The position numbers and the translations under genes are program-made. Under the pieces are notes generated by a model. It had not been told where the DNA came from and ran no database searches. It saw nothing but the letters and a program-made list of their open reading frames with translations. Below, one piece after another: positions 1 to 9,249 of a stretch of 64,000 nt of DNA (positions are counted from its first letter, which is position 1; the number at the start of each line of letters is the position of its first letter). The DNA comes from Nodularia sp. LEGE 06071 (GTDB taxonomy: Bacteria; Cyanobacteriota; Cyanobacteriia; Cyanobacteriales; Nostocaceae): contig NZ_JADEWH010000004.1 in NCBI RefSeq assembly GCF_015207755.1, positions 345,478 through 409,477 of the forward strand. The letters are read 5' to 3'.

Positions 1-791
1 CTAAATGCGTATCAAATAAGCTTGAAACCCTTGTTGGGCAATAATAACAGGCTTTAGCATTAACGTTTGAATCTTGGAGCTTAAATTGAGGATCTAATCG
101 CCTGTAAGCCTTGATTTTAAAGGGAAATTCTAGGGTTAAATTAAAATTTCAGCATAACACCTACCGAAGAACCAAGTATTCTGACGAGGAAGCATGAGTC
201 TTACTATAACTGCATAAATTATGATTACGCTCTTTTTTGGTAAAAAAAACGTTATTTTTGCTCAAAAGAGGAATAAACTACATTTTGCGTAATATTATTT
301 AATGTTAACTAATTTTAAACCGATGTTTTTTGTTGAATATACGGTAATGTAAATATTGGTTAAAGTTTTATTTCTTACGTTAGTTTTTACATGAAGATTA
401 CTGTGCAAGATGACAACATAGTAATTTTAGGTTAGTATGAAATTTCTCAAGTATAATTACCTGGGTTGCTAAGCTACCATTAGTTACTGTATAACAAAAA
501 TTATTAAGGGTGCATTAAATTTACTACGAAAATCAGTATGGCTGATTAATGCTAATGATTCTTGTTTCGCGACTTCGGCGCAAAAGCGCTAAGAATCTGG
601 CTTTAGTCTTGCTTAGAATGATCAATTCATCAGGCAAACATCCAATGCTCAAAAATCTAGTCAACAGAATTAAGGATAAAAATATTCAGGGAATAAAAGT
701 GGAACTTTATTTATCCCTGTGATTCATTAATGACTTGAGTGCTTCGGTGGTATCGTCAAGAAAATTTGTGCAATTTAGAATCCAATGATCG
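1..791. other. Non-coding stretch before the polysaccharide locus
   Basis: I see no convincing gene on either strand. The stretch is A+T rich and full of short homopolymer runs. It probably carries the promoter and untranslated leader of the long + strand polysaccharide locus that starts at 792, but I cannot point to a defined promoter or operator. Confidence 0.5.
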
Positions 792-2117
792 ATGAAACTC
801 AACAAAGGGATTAATCAAAAGGTAATATCGCCATCCATTTCAATTGGATCAGCAGATGAATATGAGGATTGTCTCCCTGTTGAGCAATCAATTAAGTTAT
901 CTGTTGTTACACAGTATTTTCCCCCAGACTATGCTGCTACGGGACAATTGATTGAGGAACTTGTCAAGCAGTTAGAGCAGCAAGGGGTAAATATCGAGGT
1001 TTTTACTAGTCAGCCTGGATATGCGTTTAGCTTAAGTAAAGCTCCTTATTTAGAACGGGTTGATACGATTAAGATCCAGCGATCGCGAAGCGCCCAACTT
1101 TTTCCAGGGAGAATTCGTGGTAAGCTAGTTAATGGTATCTTATATACCTTGCGGACTTTAGTATATCTGCTGAGAGCCTCACGGCGTAACGATATATTAT
1201 TAGTGACTACAGCTCCACCGTTTTTGCCAATTGTGGGTTATTTAGCCAACCTTCTCTTCAAGTTGCCATATGTCTGCATAATATATGATCTATACCCAGA
1301 TATTGCCATCACACTGGGTGTAGTGTCTAAAAATCACTGGGTAGCAAAACTGTGGCAGGCGATTAATCAGCGAGTTTGGCTCAATGCTAAAGGCATTGTA
1401 GTTCTTAGTCCTGAGATGAAGCAGAGCGTTTTAGCGCACTGTCCGCAAGTGGCTCATAAAGTTTCGGTGATTCATAGCTGGGCTAATCCGGAATTCATTG
1501 TCCCAATTGCCAAACGAGAAAACTGGTTTGCTTGGAAGTACGACTTAGTAAATAAATTCACTGTGCTTTACTCTGGCAATATGGGTCGATGTCATGACAT
1601 CGAGACCTTATTAAAAGCCGCTATGGAACTGCAAGATGAGCCAGTGCAGTTTGTCTGTATTGGTGGGGGAGCCAAACGTGAAGAATTAATTGTACAAGTC
1701 AATGAATTAGGGCTAAATAATTTTACATTTTTACCTTATCAAGATAAAAAAGATTTACCCTATTCTCTCACCTCTGGCGATTTGTCTTTGGTGAGTATTA
1801 ACCCAGCCAGTGAAAGTTTAGTTTTACCTAGCAAGCTGTACTCAGCATTAGCAACTGGGAGGCCGTTGGCAGTAGTTTGTTCACCCTACTCAAGCTTAAG
1901 ACAAATAATCGCCGAAGCTGACTGTGGTGCTGCATTTGACTATGGTGATGGTCATGGACTAGCTGAATTTATCCGCTTGCTTCAGCGGAACCAAAAACTA
2001 GGGGAGCAGATGGGTCAAGCAGCTCGTCAGTATCTACAATCAAATTTTACACCTAAAATCATCGCTCAACAATACCTGGATGTTTTGCGTCAGGCGTTGA
2101 GTATGAAAGACATTTAA
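792..2117 (+). CDS. Glycosyltransferase family 4 (WbuB-like)
   Basis: Predicted GT-B fold glycosyltransferase that adds a sugar from a nucleotide donor to a growing surface polysaccharide on the cytoplasmic face of the membrane. After about 34 non-conserved residues the N-terminal donor domain opens with LSVVTQYFPPDYAATGQLI, the hallmark start of WbuB/WcaI-type GT4 proteins. The C-terminal half contains YSGNMGRCHDIETLL and the ESLVLPSKLYSALATGRP segment, equivalent to the family's EX7E donor-binding region. The 441 aa length fits the family apart from the N-terminal extension, so a later start is possible; the first clear in-frame ATG was kept. It is the first gene of the locus and lies about 300 bases before the exporter genes. 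The sugar transferred cannot be told from sequence. Confidence 0.85.
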   Translation: MKLNKGINQKVISPSISIGSADEYEDCLPVEQSIKLSVVTQYFPPDYAATGQLIEELVKQLEQQGVNIEVFTSQPGYAFSLSKAPYLERVDTIKIQRSRSAQLFPGRIRGKLVNGILYTLRTLVYLLRASRRNDILLVTTAPPFLPIVGYLANLLFKLPYVCIIYDLYPDIAITLGVVSKNHWVAKLWQAINQRVWLNAKGIVVLSPEMKQSVLAHCPQVAHKVSVIHSWANPEFIVPIAKRENWFAWKYDLVNKFTVLYSGNMGRCHDIETLLKAAMELQDEPVQFVCIGGGAKREELIVQVNELGLNNFTFLPYQDKKDLPYSLTSGDLSLVSINPASESLVLPSKLYSALATGRPLAVVCSPYSSLRQIIAEADCGAAFDYGDGHGLAEFIRLLQRNQKLGEQMGQAARQYLQSNFTPKIIAQQYLDVLRQALSMKDI

Positions 2118-2278
2118 GCTCTTCTTTGCGTCGCAGAGGAAGACTTCAAACAAGTTAATGTATAGAAGTTGTCTATCTGTGTTATAAGTTATTCATGAAA
2201 AATTGAGGTGAAAATTACAACCCTAAATTCATGACTAATGCATTATCAGGAGATTAACGAGCATATTTTAATGAAAAA

Positions 2279-2309
2279 AGTAAAGTATTGAAAGAAAACA
2301 ATACTTACT
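2279..2309. repeat. Imperfect inverted repeat (hairpin)
   Basis: The arms AGTAAAGTATTG and CAATACTTACT face each other across an 8-base A-rich spacer, with one unpaired base. It lies in the 295-base gap between the first glycosyltransferase and the exporter genes. It has no T tract, so it is a weak candidate for a terminator; an operator or chance palindrome is equally possible. Confidence 0.3.
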
Positions 2310-2412
2310 CTAAATATAGGGTGCTATTTATTAGGAGTTGGGCTTCGATGGTCTATTGATCTCAGTCCCTCCAAACGTAACCTTCTTATCTTATTTATAT
2401 TAGGAGGTCGAA

Positions 2413-2838
2413 TTGCAGAGAAGGTGTGATCGAAATCGGAAACGTTCAAAACGGAGAGCTATTTACTGTCCTATTCATGGCTGTTATCTGGATAGCGTTA
2501 GTAAAAAATATAGACTTTTTGCTGATCAACCAGGTCAGTTACAGCAACGGGGCTTCAGTCGGCGGGCTGCATCTTTGTTAATAGCAAATCATACAGCAGT
2601 TACCATACAAGGAGAGTGGTTAGAGGCTTTTTGGTGTGAACACTGTCAGCAAAAAAACTGGTATTATATGCGTCAGTCTGATGATGGCACATATAACATT
2701 TCCTTAGCGCCCAGGGAACTATGGCAGCAGGTAACAGGAGTAATTGATCCTCATGGTAATCCTTCTGTGGGCGAGTTTACCCGGATGAATGCCAAACAGC
2801 TAAGTAGTCATACCCTCAATTCTTTTTATTGCCTATGA
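2413..2838 (+). CDS. Conserved cyanobacterial protein of unknown function with Cys/His pairs, coupled to the exporter permease
   Basis: No known function. The protein has a very basic N terminus, then CPIHGCYLDSVSKKY and later WCEHCQQKNWYY. These two Cys/His pairs could form a zinc-binding site (inference). The start is a TTG at 2413, chosen because a perfect AGGAGG lies at 2402-2407, five bases upstream, and no later Met is well placed. The stop codon overlaps the permease start as ATGA (2835-2838), so translation of the two genes is probably coupled. Its place directly before a Wzm-type permease suggests a role in glycan export or its control, but nothing in the protein proves this. I recall similar small proteins beside cyanobacterial polysaccharide ABC transporters. 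Confidence 0.7.
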   Translation: MQRRCDRNRKRSKRRAIYCPIHGCYLDSVSKKYRLFADQPGQLQQRGFSRRAASLLIANHTAVTIQGEWLEAFWCEHCQQKNWYYMRQSDDGTYNISLAPRELWQQVTGVIDPHGNPSVGEFTRMNAKQLSSHTLNSFYCL

Positions 2839-3677
2839 ATAGTCAGAAAAATTCTCCCCAGAAAGAGTTAGTAATTGAAGCTGGATGCACAGAGCAACAG
2901 TATTGGCAAGATTTATGGCGCTATAGAGAACTATTTTATTTTCTGGCTTGGCGTGACATTTTAGTCAGATATAAGCAAACAGCAATTGGTATTGTTTGGG
3001 CATTAATTCGGCCATTTCTGACGATGGTAGTGTTTACAGTCATATTTGGTCGGATAGCAAATTTACCATCGGAGGGTGCGCCTTATCCCATTCTCGTATT
3101 TTCAGCGATGTTGCCTTGGCAGTTTTTCGCTAATTCCCTTTCAGAGTGCAGCAATAGTTTAATCGGCAATGCTAATTTAATTTCCAAGGTCTATTTTCCC
3201 CGGCTGATCGTCCCGACAAGTGCTGTGGTAGTCAGCTTTGTAGACTTTATGATTTCCGGCATGATTTTGTTGGCTTTAATGGCATGGTATAACTTTGTTC
3301 CTAGCTGGAGAATTGTCACTTTGCCCTTATTCATTGCGATCGCCTTTGCTGCTTCCATAGGGGCGGGATTATGGTTAGCTTCTTTGAATGTGCAATACCG
3401 AGATTTTAGGTTTATTGTCCCGTTTATTGTGCAGTTTGGGTTATATATTTCCCCGGTAGGATTTAGTAGTAGTGTTGTTCCTGAAGAATGGAGATTTCTT
3501 TACTCATTAAATCCAATTGTCGGGGTAATTGATGGTTTCCGGTGGGCAATATTGGGGGGAGATTCGCATTTATATTTACCAGGGTTTTTGCTATCTTTGG
3601 GATTAGTAGCTTTACTCTTAATTAGTGGTATTTGGTATTTCCGCAAGATGGAAAGAAAGTTTGCTGATGTGATTTAG
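2835..3677 (+). CDS. ABC-2 type polysaccharide export permease (Wzm-like)
   Basis: Membrane subunit of an ABC transporter that moves a lipid-linked polysaccharide across the inner membrane. The protein has the ABC-2 signature near residue 35 (FYFLAWRDILVRYKQTAIG), about six hydrophobic segments, and the conserved C-terminal LNPIVGVIDGFRWAILG block seen in Wzm/RfbA/TagG permeases. I prefer the ATG at 2835, which overlaps the stop of the upstream gene as ATGA, over the TTG at 2829; this gives 280 aa, normal for the family. Its ATPase partner follows at 3862. Together they suggest the polysaccharide is made by the ABC-transporter-dependent route, although a polymerase-like gene also occurs at 23841. 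Confidence 0.92.
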   Translation: MNSQKNSPQKELVIEAGCTEQQYWQDLWRYRELFYFLAWRDILVRYKQTAIGIVWALIRPFLTMVVFTVIFGRIANLPSEGAPYPILVFSAMLPWQFFANSLSECSNSLIGNANLISKVYFPRLIVPTSAVVVSFVDFMISGMILLALMAWYNFVPSWRIVTLPLFIAIAFAASIGAGLWLASLNVQYRDFRFIVPFIVQFGLYISPVGFSSSVVPEEWRFLYSLNPIVGVIDGFRWAILGGDSHLYLPGFLLSLGLVALLLISGIWYFRKMERKFADVI

Positions 3678-3719
3678 AAGGGCTGATATACTTAAATAGT
3701 ATTGGCTTGGGAAGATTTT

Positions 3720-3785
3720 ATGTCTGATTCATCTCTCTACGAAACAAATTTTTTAGATTGGATAAATCAGCAGCAGTTAGCCTGA
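3720..3785 (+). pseudogene. DUF29 N-terminal remnant
   Basis: A short open frame between the permease and ATPase genes reads MSDSSLYETNFLDWINQQ and then stops after 21 residues. SLYETDFxxW is how DUF29 family proteins, which are abundant in cyanobacteria, begin, but these are normally about 140-150 aa. I read it as the truncated 5' end of a lost DUF29 gene that once separated the two exporter genes. A functional micro-ORF cannot be excluded. Confidence 0.5.
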
Positions 3786-3861
3786 TCTAGTCTGGGATAA
3801 TATAATTTCCTACCACATAGAAAAAGTAATATTAAAAACTAATTTGTTATTAAGATTGAAA

Positions 3862-5163
3862 ATGTCTGATACAGTTATTCGCGTTGAGAATCTGGGTAAA
3901 AAATACATTATTGGCCATCAACAGCAGGAGAGGTATACTGCACTGCGCGATGTGATCGCTAATAAAGTTAAGTCTCTTAGTAGTCTGATTAATCCTAAAG
4001 CAAGAGTTGCAAATCCTGCTTTTGAGGAATTTTGGGCTTTGAAAGATGTATCTTTTGAGATTAAGCAAGGTGATAGGGTTGGGATTATTGGCCGTAATGG
4101 TGCGGGTAAATCAACTCTATTGAAGATTTTAAGTCGCATTACTGAACCCACTACAGGAAGCATCAAAATTAAGGGAAGAGTTGCGAGTTTATTGGAGGTG
4201 GGTACGGGGTTTCATCCAGAATTAACAGGACGAGAGAATATATTTCTGAATGGGGCGATTTTGGGGATGGGTAAGGATGAGATTAAGCAGAAGTTTGATG
4301 AGATAGTTGCGTTTGCGGAGGTGGAGAAGTTTTTAGATACACCAGTGAAGCGGTATTCTTCCGGGATGTATGTGCGATTAGCGTTTGCGGTGGCGGCGCA
4401 TTTGGAGCCGGAGATTTTGATTGTGGATGAGGTGTTGGCGGTGGGGGATGCACAGTTTCAGAAGAAGTGTTTGGGGAAGATGGAGGATGTAGCAGAGAAA
4501 GAAGGTAGAACAGTTTTGTTTGTTAGTCATAATATGACAGCAGTTACTAGATTATGTAATAGAGCTTTATGGTTAGATACAGGTAAATTAAAAATAGATG
4601 GAGATATATATGAAGTTAGTGGTAAATATTTACAATCTGATTTAGGAACTTCCGCAGAAAGACATTGGACAAATCCTAAAAATGCTCCTGGAGATTCTGT
4701 GGCTAGATTAAAAGCAGTAAGAGTAATTTCTGAGGGAGTTGTCACCGAAACAGTTGATATTCGTTATCCAGTAATACTGGAAATGGAATATTGGAATTTA
4801 AAATCTGATGCTCAGTTATTATGCGGGTTTAGTTTTTTTAATGATCAAGGTGTAATGTTATTTGTATCAGCAGATTTTCAAGATCCAGAATGGGGTAATA
4901 AGTCTAAACCCATAGGAATTTATAAATCTCATTGTGTTGTTCCGGGCAACTTGTTAGCAGAAGGACAGGTAAAAGTTGTAGCTGAAGTTAGTACCCGTCA
5001 TCCTGTTTATGAAATTCATGTTTTAGAATATGACAGTGTATGTTTTCAAGTTGTAGATACAGGAGAAGCTGGTAGTGTGAGGGCAGAATGGGGTAGAAAT
5101 ATTCCAGGTGTAGTAAGGCCACAATTAGAGTGGAAAACTGAATTTTTACAAGAGGCTATATAA
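3862..5163 (+). CDS. ABC transporter ATP-binding protein for polysaccharide export (Wzt-like)
   Basis: ATPase subunit that powers glycan export with the Wzm-like permease at 2835. The nucleotide-binding domain has Walker A GRNGAGKST, an early Q-loop region, the signature YSSGMYVRLAFAVA, and Walker B ILIVDEVLAVGD, followed by the H-loop VSHNM. The last roughly 170 residues form a separate beta-rich domain like the carbohydrate-binding C terminus of Wzt, which in O9a/O8-type systems recognises the finished chain end. The ATG at 3862 (MSDTVIRVENLGKKY) is preferred over the TTG at 3844 because it gives the normal family start. The spacer before it holds a gene remnant. Confidence 0.92.
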   Translation: MSDTVIRVENLGKKYIIGHQQQERYTALRDVIANKVKSLSSLINPKARVANPAFEEFWALKDVSFEIKQGDRVGIIGRNGAGKSTLLKILSRITEPTTGSIKIKGRVASLLEVGTGFHPELTGRENIFLNGAILGMGKDEIKQKFDEIVAFAEVEKFLDTPVKRYSSGMYVRLAFAVAAHLEPEILIVDEVLAVGDAQFQKKCLGKMEDVAEKEGRTVLFVSHNMTAVTRLCNRALWLDTGKLKIDGDIYEVSGKYLQSDLGTSAERHWTNPKNAPGDSVARLKAVRVISEGVVTETVDIRYPVILEMEYWNLKSDAQLLCGFSFFNDQGVMLFVSADFQDPEWGNKSKPIGIYKSHCVVPGNLLAEGQVKVVAEVSTRHPVYEIHVLEYDSVCFQVVDTGEAGSVRAEWGRNIPGVVRPQLEWKTEFLQEAI

Positions 5164-5169
5164 AAAATT

Positions 5170-6255
5170 ATGACTGCTAAAAATATATCGTTAAAATATA
5201 TTCCTGAATTAGATGGACTTAGAGCAATAGCAGCATTTGGAGTCATGTTCTTTCATTTACATATTCCAGGATTTAGTTTAGGATGGTCAGGAGTATATTT
5301 GTTTTTTGTTCTTTCTGGTTTTTTGATTACAACTATTTTAATAGATAGTAAAGATAAACCTAATTATTTTTCTCGGTTCTATATCAGGAGATCAATAAGA
5401 ATTTTACCTATCTACTACATTACACTTTTATTAGCATTAATAGTAGCTTTAATACAAAGACAAAGTATTCGTGATTTCCCTTTATATTTAATTCATTTAC
5501 AAAATAACATTTTAGGTTGGAATCAATGGTCAGTTAATTTTCCTGCCTTTATGAATCATACTTGGACATTAGCGGTAGACACTCAATTTTACTTGGTTTA
5601 TCCTTTATTGATTTTCTATTTAAAGGAAAAATATTTATTAATTTGCTCTGTAGTTGTTATAATATCCTCATTTTTGTTCAGGATATTCTTCTTCATTGTA
5701 TTCCCTGATAATCCTAATTTATTATTTGCTATGTCTCCTACAGCAATAGATTCATTAACTATTGGGGCGATTTTAGCGATAGTAACCAAGAAAAAAAATA
5801 TTCTTCAATCTCAAGAAACTCAAAATAATACCCAATTAAAGTGAATGTTATTTACATTAACTATATTAATAGTAATTATTGCCAAAACAGGTATAAATAA
5901 TTACTGGAGTCCTTACTCATGGGGAAGATTGCCAGTGAATTTGTTGACTATCTCTGTAATTTCAACTTTTTTTGCATTTTTAATAAGTTACATTATATCA
6001 ACTAAGACTATAATAAACACTGTTCTGAGATTGCCTATACTTAATCATTTAGGAAAAATAAGTTATGGTTTATATCTATATCATTTTCCAGTATTTAGTT
6101 TTTTTCAATCCCTTCAGATAAAAATCATGAGTAATATATATATTTACATCTTAGTAAATATAATTACAACTTATGTTATTGCTTTGTTGTCTTGGCTAAT
6201 AATAGAAAAACCTATCAACTATCTTAAAGAAAATAAATTATTATCTATCAAATAA
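5170..6255 (+). pseudogene. Acyltransferase 3 family gene split by an in-frame TGA
   Basis: Two open frames (5170-5844 and 5845-6255) lie in the same reading frame, separated by only one TGA codon at 5842-5844. Joined they give about 361 residues, the normal length of acyltransferase-3 (OafA/NodX-like) membrane O-acyltransferases. The first part starts YIPELDGLRAIAAFGVMFFHL and has FSRFYIRRSIRILPIYY, both family hallmarks including the motif Arg-rich loop and the His in FFH. The second part carries the last hydrophobic helices, with GKISYGLYLYHFPVF, the family's C-terminal hallmark. It follows wzt by six bases. An ATG directly follows the TGA, so restart is conceivable, but a polytopic enzyme in two halves is unlikely to work. 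The reading is a nonsense mutation, a sequencing error or, least likely, readthrough. The region is very A+T rich. Confidence 0.75.
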
Positions 6256-6258
6256 CTT

Positions 6259-7356
6259 ATGGAATTTTTTAATACTCACATTTCACAAAAAGCGATCGCA
6301 TTAGTCAATCAAGTATTACAATCAGGTTGGTTAAGTGAAGGGTCCCTAGTCAAAGAATTTGAAAAATCTCTTACTGACCATCTGGGATTAAAAAACCCTG
6401 TAGCGTTAAATAGTGGAACTTCTGCACTACATTTAGCTTTGGCAATTGCGGGAGTGCAACCTAATGATGAAGTTATTTTACCAGCACAAACCTTTGTAGC
6501 AACTGGATTAGCAATTTTAATGCAGTATGCTAAACCTATATTTGCTGACATTCAGTACAAAACAGGTAATATTGATCCTAATTCCATTAGAGAGAAAATT
6601 ACAGATAAAACTAAAGCTATTATTCCAGTACATTGGGGTGGCTATCCCTGTGATATGGACGAAATTAATGCTATAGCCAAAGAACATAATTTAATGGTTA
6701 TTGAGGATGCTGCTCATGCTTTAGGAGCGACATACAAAGGTAAGCCAATAGGTTCAATATCTGATTTTACTGCTTTCTCATTTCAAGCTATTAAACATCT
6801 AACAACAGGAGATGGAGGTGCATTATGTTGTATAAATCATGAAAATTATCATCAAACTAAAACTAGAAGATGGTTTGGTATTGATAGAGCAAATAGTAAA
6901 CCTTCTATTTTGGGAGAGCGAGAGTATGATATTAGTGAATTAGGGTATAAATACCACATGAATGATCTAGCGGCTGCTATTGGTTTAGGTAATCTTGAGG
7001 ATTTTTTACTTGGGTTACAAAGGCGTAGGGAAATAGCTGCTATTTACAGAAATGAACTTAAAAATGTTCCAGGACTAGAACTTTTAGATCATCAGGAGGA
7101 TAGAGAAAGTGCTTATTGGTTATTTACTATTTTAGTGGAAGGTAGGGAAAATTTTATTAGAAAATTGAAGGAGTTTGATATTCCCGCATCTGTTGTTCAT
7201 TTAAGGATAGATCACAATTCAGTATTTGGTGGTATAATTCCTGGTTTAATGAACCAAGAAAAATTTAATGATTTTCAAGTTTCTCTACCTATACATGAAA
7301 ATATCTTAGAGCAAGAAGTTAGAACTATAATTAGGAATATTAAAAATGGCTGGTAA
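6259..7356 (+). CDS. DegT/DnrJ/EryC1/StrS family aminotransferase
   Basis: PLP-dependent sugar aminotransferase that transfers an amino group to a keto-sugar nucleotide for building an amino sugar. The fold-type-I features are clear: ALNSGTSALHLAL near residue 50 (phosphate binding), VIEDAAHALGA with Asp150, and FSFQAIKHLTTGDGG in which Lys179 should form the Schiff base. The length, 365 aa, is usual. It is followed, with an 11-base overlap, by a GNAT acetyltransferase. This pairing suggests that the new amino group is acetylated (inference). Codon use is strongly A/T biased, like its neighbours from 5.2 to 10.3 kb. Confidence 0.9.
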   Translation: MEFFNTHISQKAIALVNQVLQSGWLSEGSLVKEFEKSLTDHLGLKNPVALNSGTSALHLALAIAGVQPNDEVILPAQTFVATGLAILMQYAKPIFADIQYKTGNIDPNSIREKITDKTKAIIPVHWGGYPCDMDEINAIAKEHNLMVIEDAAHALGATYKGKPIGSISDFTAFSFQAIKHLTTGDGGALCCINHENYHQTKTRRWFGIDRANSKPSILGEREYDISELGYKYHMNDLAAAIGLGNLEDFLLGLQRRREIAAIYRNELKNVPGLELLDHQEDRESAYWLFTILVEGRENFIRKLKEFDIPASVVHLRIDHNSVFGGIIPGLMNQEKFNDFQVSLPIHENILEQEVRTIIRNIKNGW

Positions 7357-8260
7357 TGATGATTTAACTTTTAGGAAAGCTGAAGAAAATGATATAGAAC
7401 AATTAGTAACTCTAATGAATTCTCAATATCTTCGCAAAAAAGGTAAAGATTATTTTCTATGGCAATATTTTAATTCTTATCACCTTACGATTCTAATATG
7501 TGCTTTTATAAACGATGAACTAATAGGAATGTTTGGGTTACAAAGAAGGTTTTTAAAGAATGGAATTAAAGTTGGACAACCAATAGATTTGCTAATAAAA
7601 TCTCAATGGAGAGGACAAGGAGTATTCAAACAACTATATCAGGAAACTTTTAGGTATTGTAATGATATTGATATTTTATGTGTATTAGCCAATTTTAATG
7701 GTAAACAAGTTAGTGAAAAAGTTATTGGTTGTAAGACTCTAGCCAAAATAGATTCTCTGTGCTTAGACATAAATGACTATCAATCACAATTAAAATTAAG
7801 TTCTTTAGCCAAAAATTTGCAAATAGATAACAATAATTATCTGTATAGTTTTTTATATTCTCCAGAAATAATCTATTGGAGATTTGAATCACATCCAGAT
7901 TATCAATATGAAAAGATATTTATAGATGAAAGTAATTGGACAATTATCAAAATCTTTCAAGATCCAGTAACAGGACATAAATATGGTGATATTGTGGCAA
8001 TTAATTATCAAGATGATCGAGTAAACAATCTCATAGCTTTATTAGAAAAGTCTATTATTGAATTTCAAAGTAAAGAAGCAAAAACAATAACACTATGGGC
8101 AATGCCGCATACTTTACTATATAAATTATTAAATGATTTAAAATTTCAAAAATTAGAGCAAGAAAGATACTTCTGTATTAAAGTCATTAATCCAGATTAT
8201 AATTATTTGTATGATTTTTTAAACTGGGACTTAGTACAATCTGATTCAGAAATTTATTAA
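7346..8260 (+). CDS. GNAT-like N-acetyltransferase
   Basis: The N-terminal half resembles the GNAT acetyltransferase fold: LTFRKAEENDIEQLVTLMN at the start, then IGMFGLQRRFLKNG and a QPIDLLIKSQWRGQGVFKQL stretch. QWRGQGVF corresponds to the acetyl-CoA binding R/QxxGxG/A motif. The C-terminal half is less clear. The 304 aa length is longer than a single GNAT domain, as in the larger sugar or lipid acetyltransferases of this type. It overlaps the aminotransferase gene by 11 bases, so it may acetylate the amino sugar made by that enzyme. The substrate is inferred only from position. Confidence 0.75.
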   Translation: MAGNDDLTFRKAEENDIEQLVTLMNSQYLRKKGKDYFLWQYFNSYHLTILICAFINDELIGMFGLQRRFLKNGIKVGQPIDLLIKSQWRGQGVFKQLYQETFRYCNDIDILCVLANFNGKQVSEKVIGCKTLAKIDSLCLDINDYQSQLKLSSLAKNLQIDNNNYLYSFLYSPEIIYWRFESHPDYQYEKIFIDESNWTIIKIFQDPVTGHKYGDIVAINYQDDRVNNLIALLEKSIIEFQSKEAKTITLWAMPHTLLYKLLNDLKFQKLEQERYFCIKVINPDYNYLYDFLNWDLVQSDSEIY

Positions 8261-8268
8261 GGAAATGT

Positions 8269-9201
8269 ATGATAATACTAGTATTAGGTGGAAATGGTTT
8301 TTTTGGTAAAAACATAGTTGACACTCTTCAACAGAATCACCACAGAGTTTTTAGCTTTTCTAAAAAAGATGGTTTTGATTTAACTAACTACTCCCTAACT
8401 TGTGAATTTTTATCTAAAATTCAACCTGATGTTATTATCAATTGTGCTGCTAAAGTTGGGAGTTTAAACTATGTAACTAAAGAAGCTGCCGATGTAGCCG
8501 ATATTAACTTGAGAATGCTATTAAATCTTTATAAATCTACCCAAGAGATTGTTCCCCAAGCAGTAATTTTGAATCCCATAGCTAACTGTGCTTATCCAGG
8601 GAATTTAGAAAGCTACAATGAAGCTGATTTTTGGCAAGGCAAAGTTCATCAATCTGTTACTGCTTATGGTAACGTTCGGAGGATGGGGGTTATTTTGAGT
8701 GAATGTTATGCAATGCAGTATGAGCTACGTTCTATTAATTTGCTAGTTCCTAATATGTATGGATCTTATGATTCAACTGATCCAAATAAAGCTCATGCGC
8801 TTAATGCATTAATAAGTAAAATCGTTAAAGCTCAAAAAGAGAACCAGGCAAATTTAGAAGTGTGGGGAAGTGGTATAGCAATTAGAGAGTGGTTATATGT
8901 TAAAGATTGTGCCGCTATTTTTGCTAAAGTAATAGAAAGAATTAACAATTATGGATTTGCTGAACCTCTGAATATTGCTCAAAATTTTGGTTTAAGTATT
9001 CGAGAATTAGTAGATATTATAGTTAATGAGTCTGGATTTGAAGGACAAATTATTTGGAATAGAAATATGCCAGATGGTGCGCCTCGTAAAGTCATGAATG
9101 ATACTAGATTTCGTAAGGTTTTTCCTGATTTCCAGTTTACTGATTTAAAAGTAGGAATTAAAGAAACAATCAGTTACTATAATTCTGTATATCCTTACTA
9201 A
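8269..9201 (+). CDS. GDP-L-fucose-synthase-like NAD-dependent epimerase/reductase
   Basis: Short-chain dehydrogenase of the extended type. The Rossmann motif is at residues 7-13 (GGNGFFG). NCAAKVGSLNYV, the Cys at 107 in the NCAYPG loop, and His176 in KAHALNALI match the positions of the Cys/His acid-base pair of E. coli GDP-fucose synthase (WcaG), and VWGSGIAIREWLYVKDCA is the conserved block of that family. The catalytic YxxxK reads Tyr133-Gly-Asn-Val-Arg137, so the Lys is replaced by Arg, which is unusual. The product may be GDP-L-fucose or another 6-deoxysugar; a GT10 fucosyltransferase-like gene at 18098 supports fucose. No GDP-mannose dehydratase gene is in the window. Confidence 0.8.
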   Translation: MIILVLGGNGFFGKNIVDTLQQNHHRVFSFSKKDGFDLTNYSLTCEFLSKIQPDVIINCAAKVGSLNYVTKEAADVADINLRMLLNLYKSTQEIVPQAVILNPIANCAYPGNLESYNEADFWQGKVHQSVTAYGNVRRMGVILSECYAMQYELRSINLLVPNMYGSYDSTDPNKAHALNALISKIVKAQKENQANLEVWGSGIAIREWLYVKDCAAIFAKVIERINNYGFAEPLNIAQNFGLSIRELVDIIVNESGFEGQIIWNRNMPDGAPRKVMNDTRFRKVFPDFQFTDLKVGIKETISYYNSVYPY

Positions 9202-9249
9202 TGTTCAAGATTAGTTTATTATTTTATCCAAGTTATAAGCGCTCAAAAG

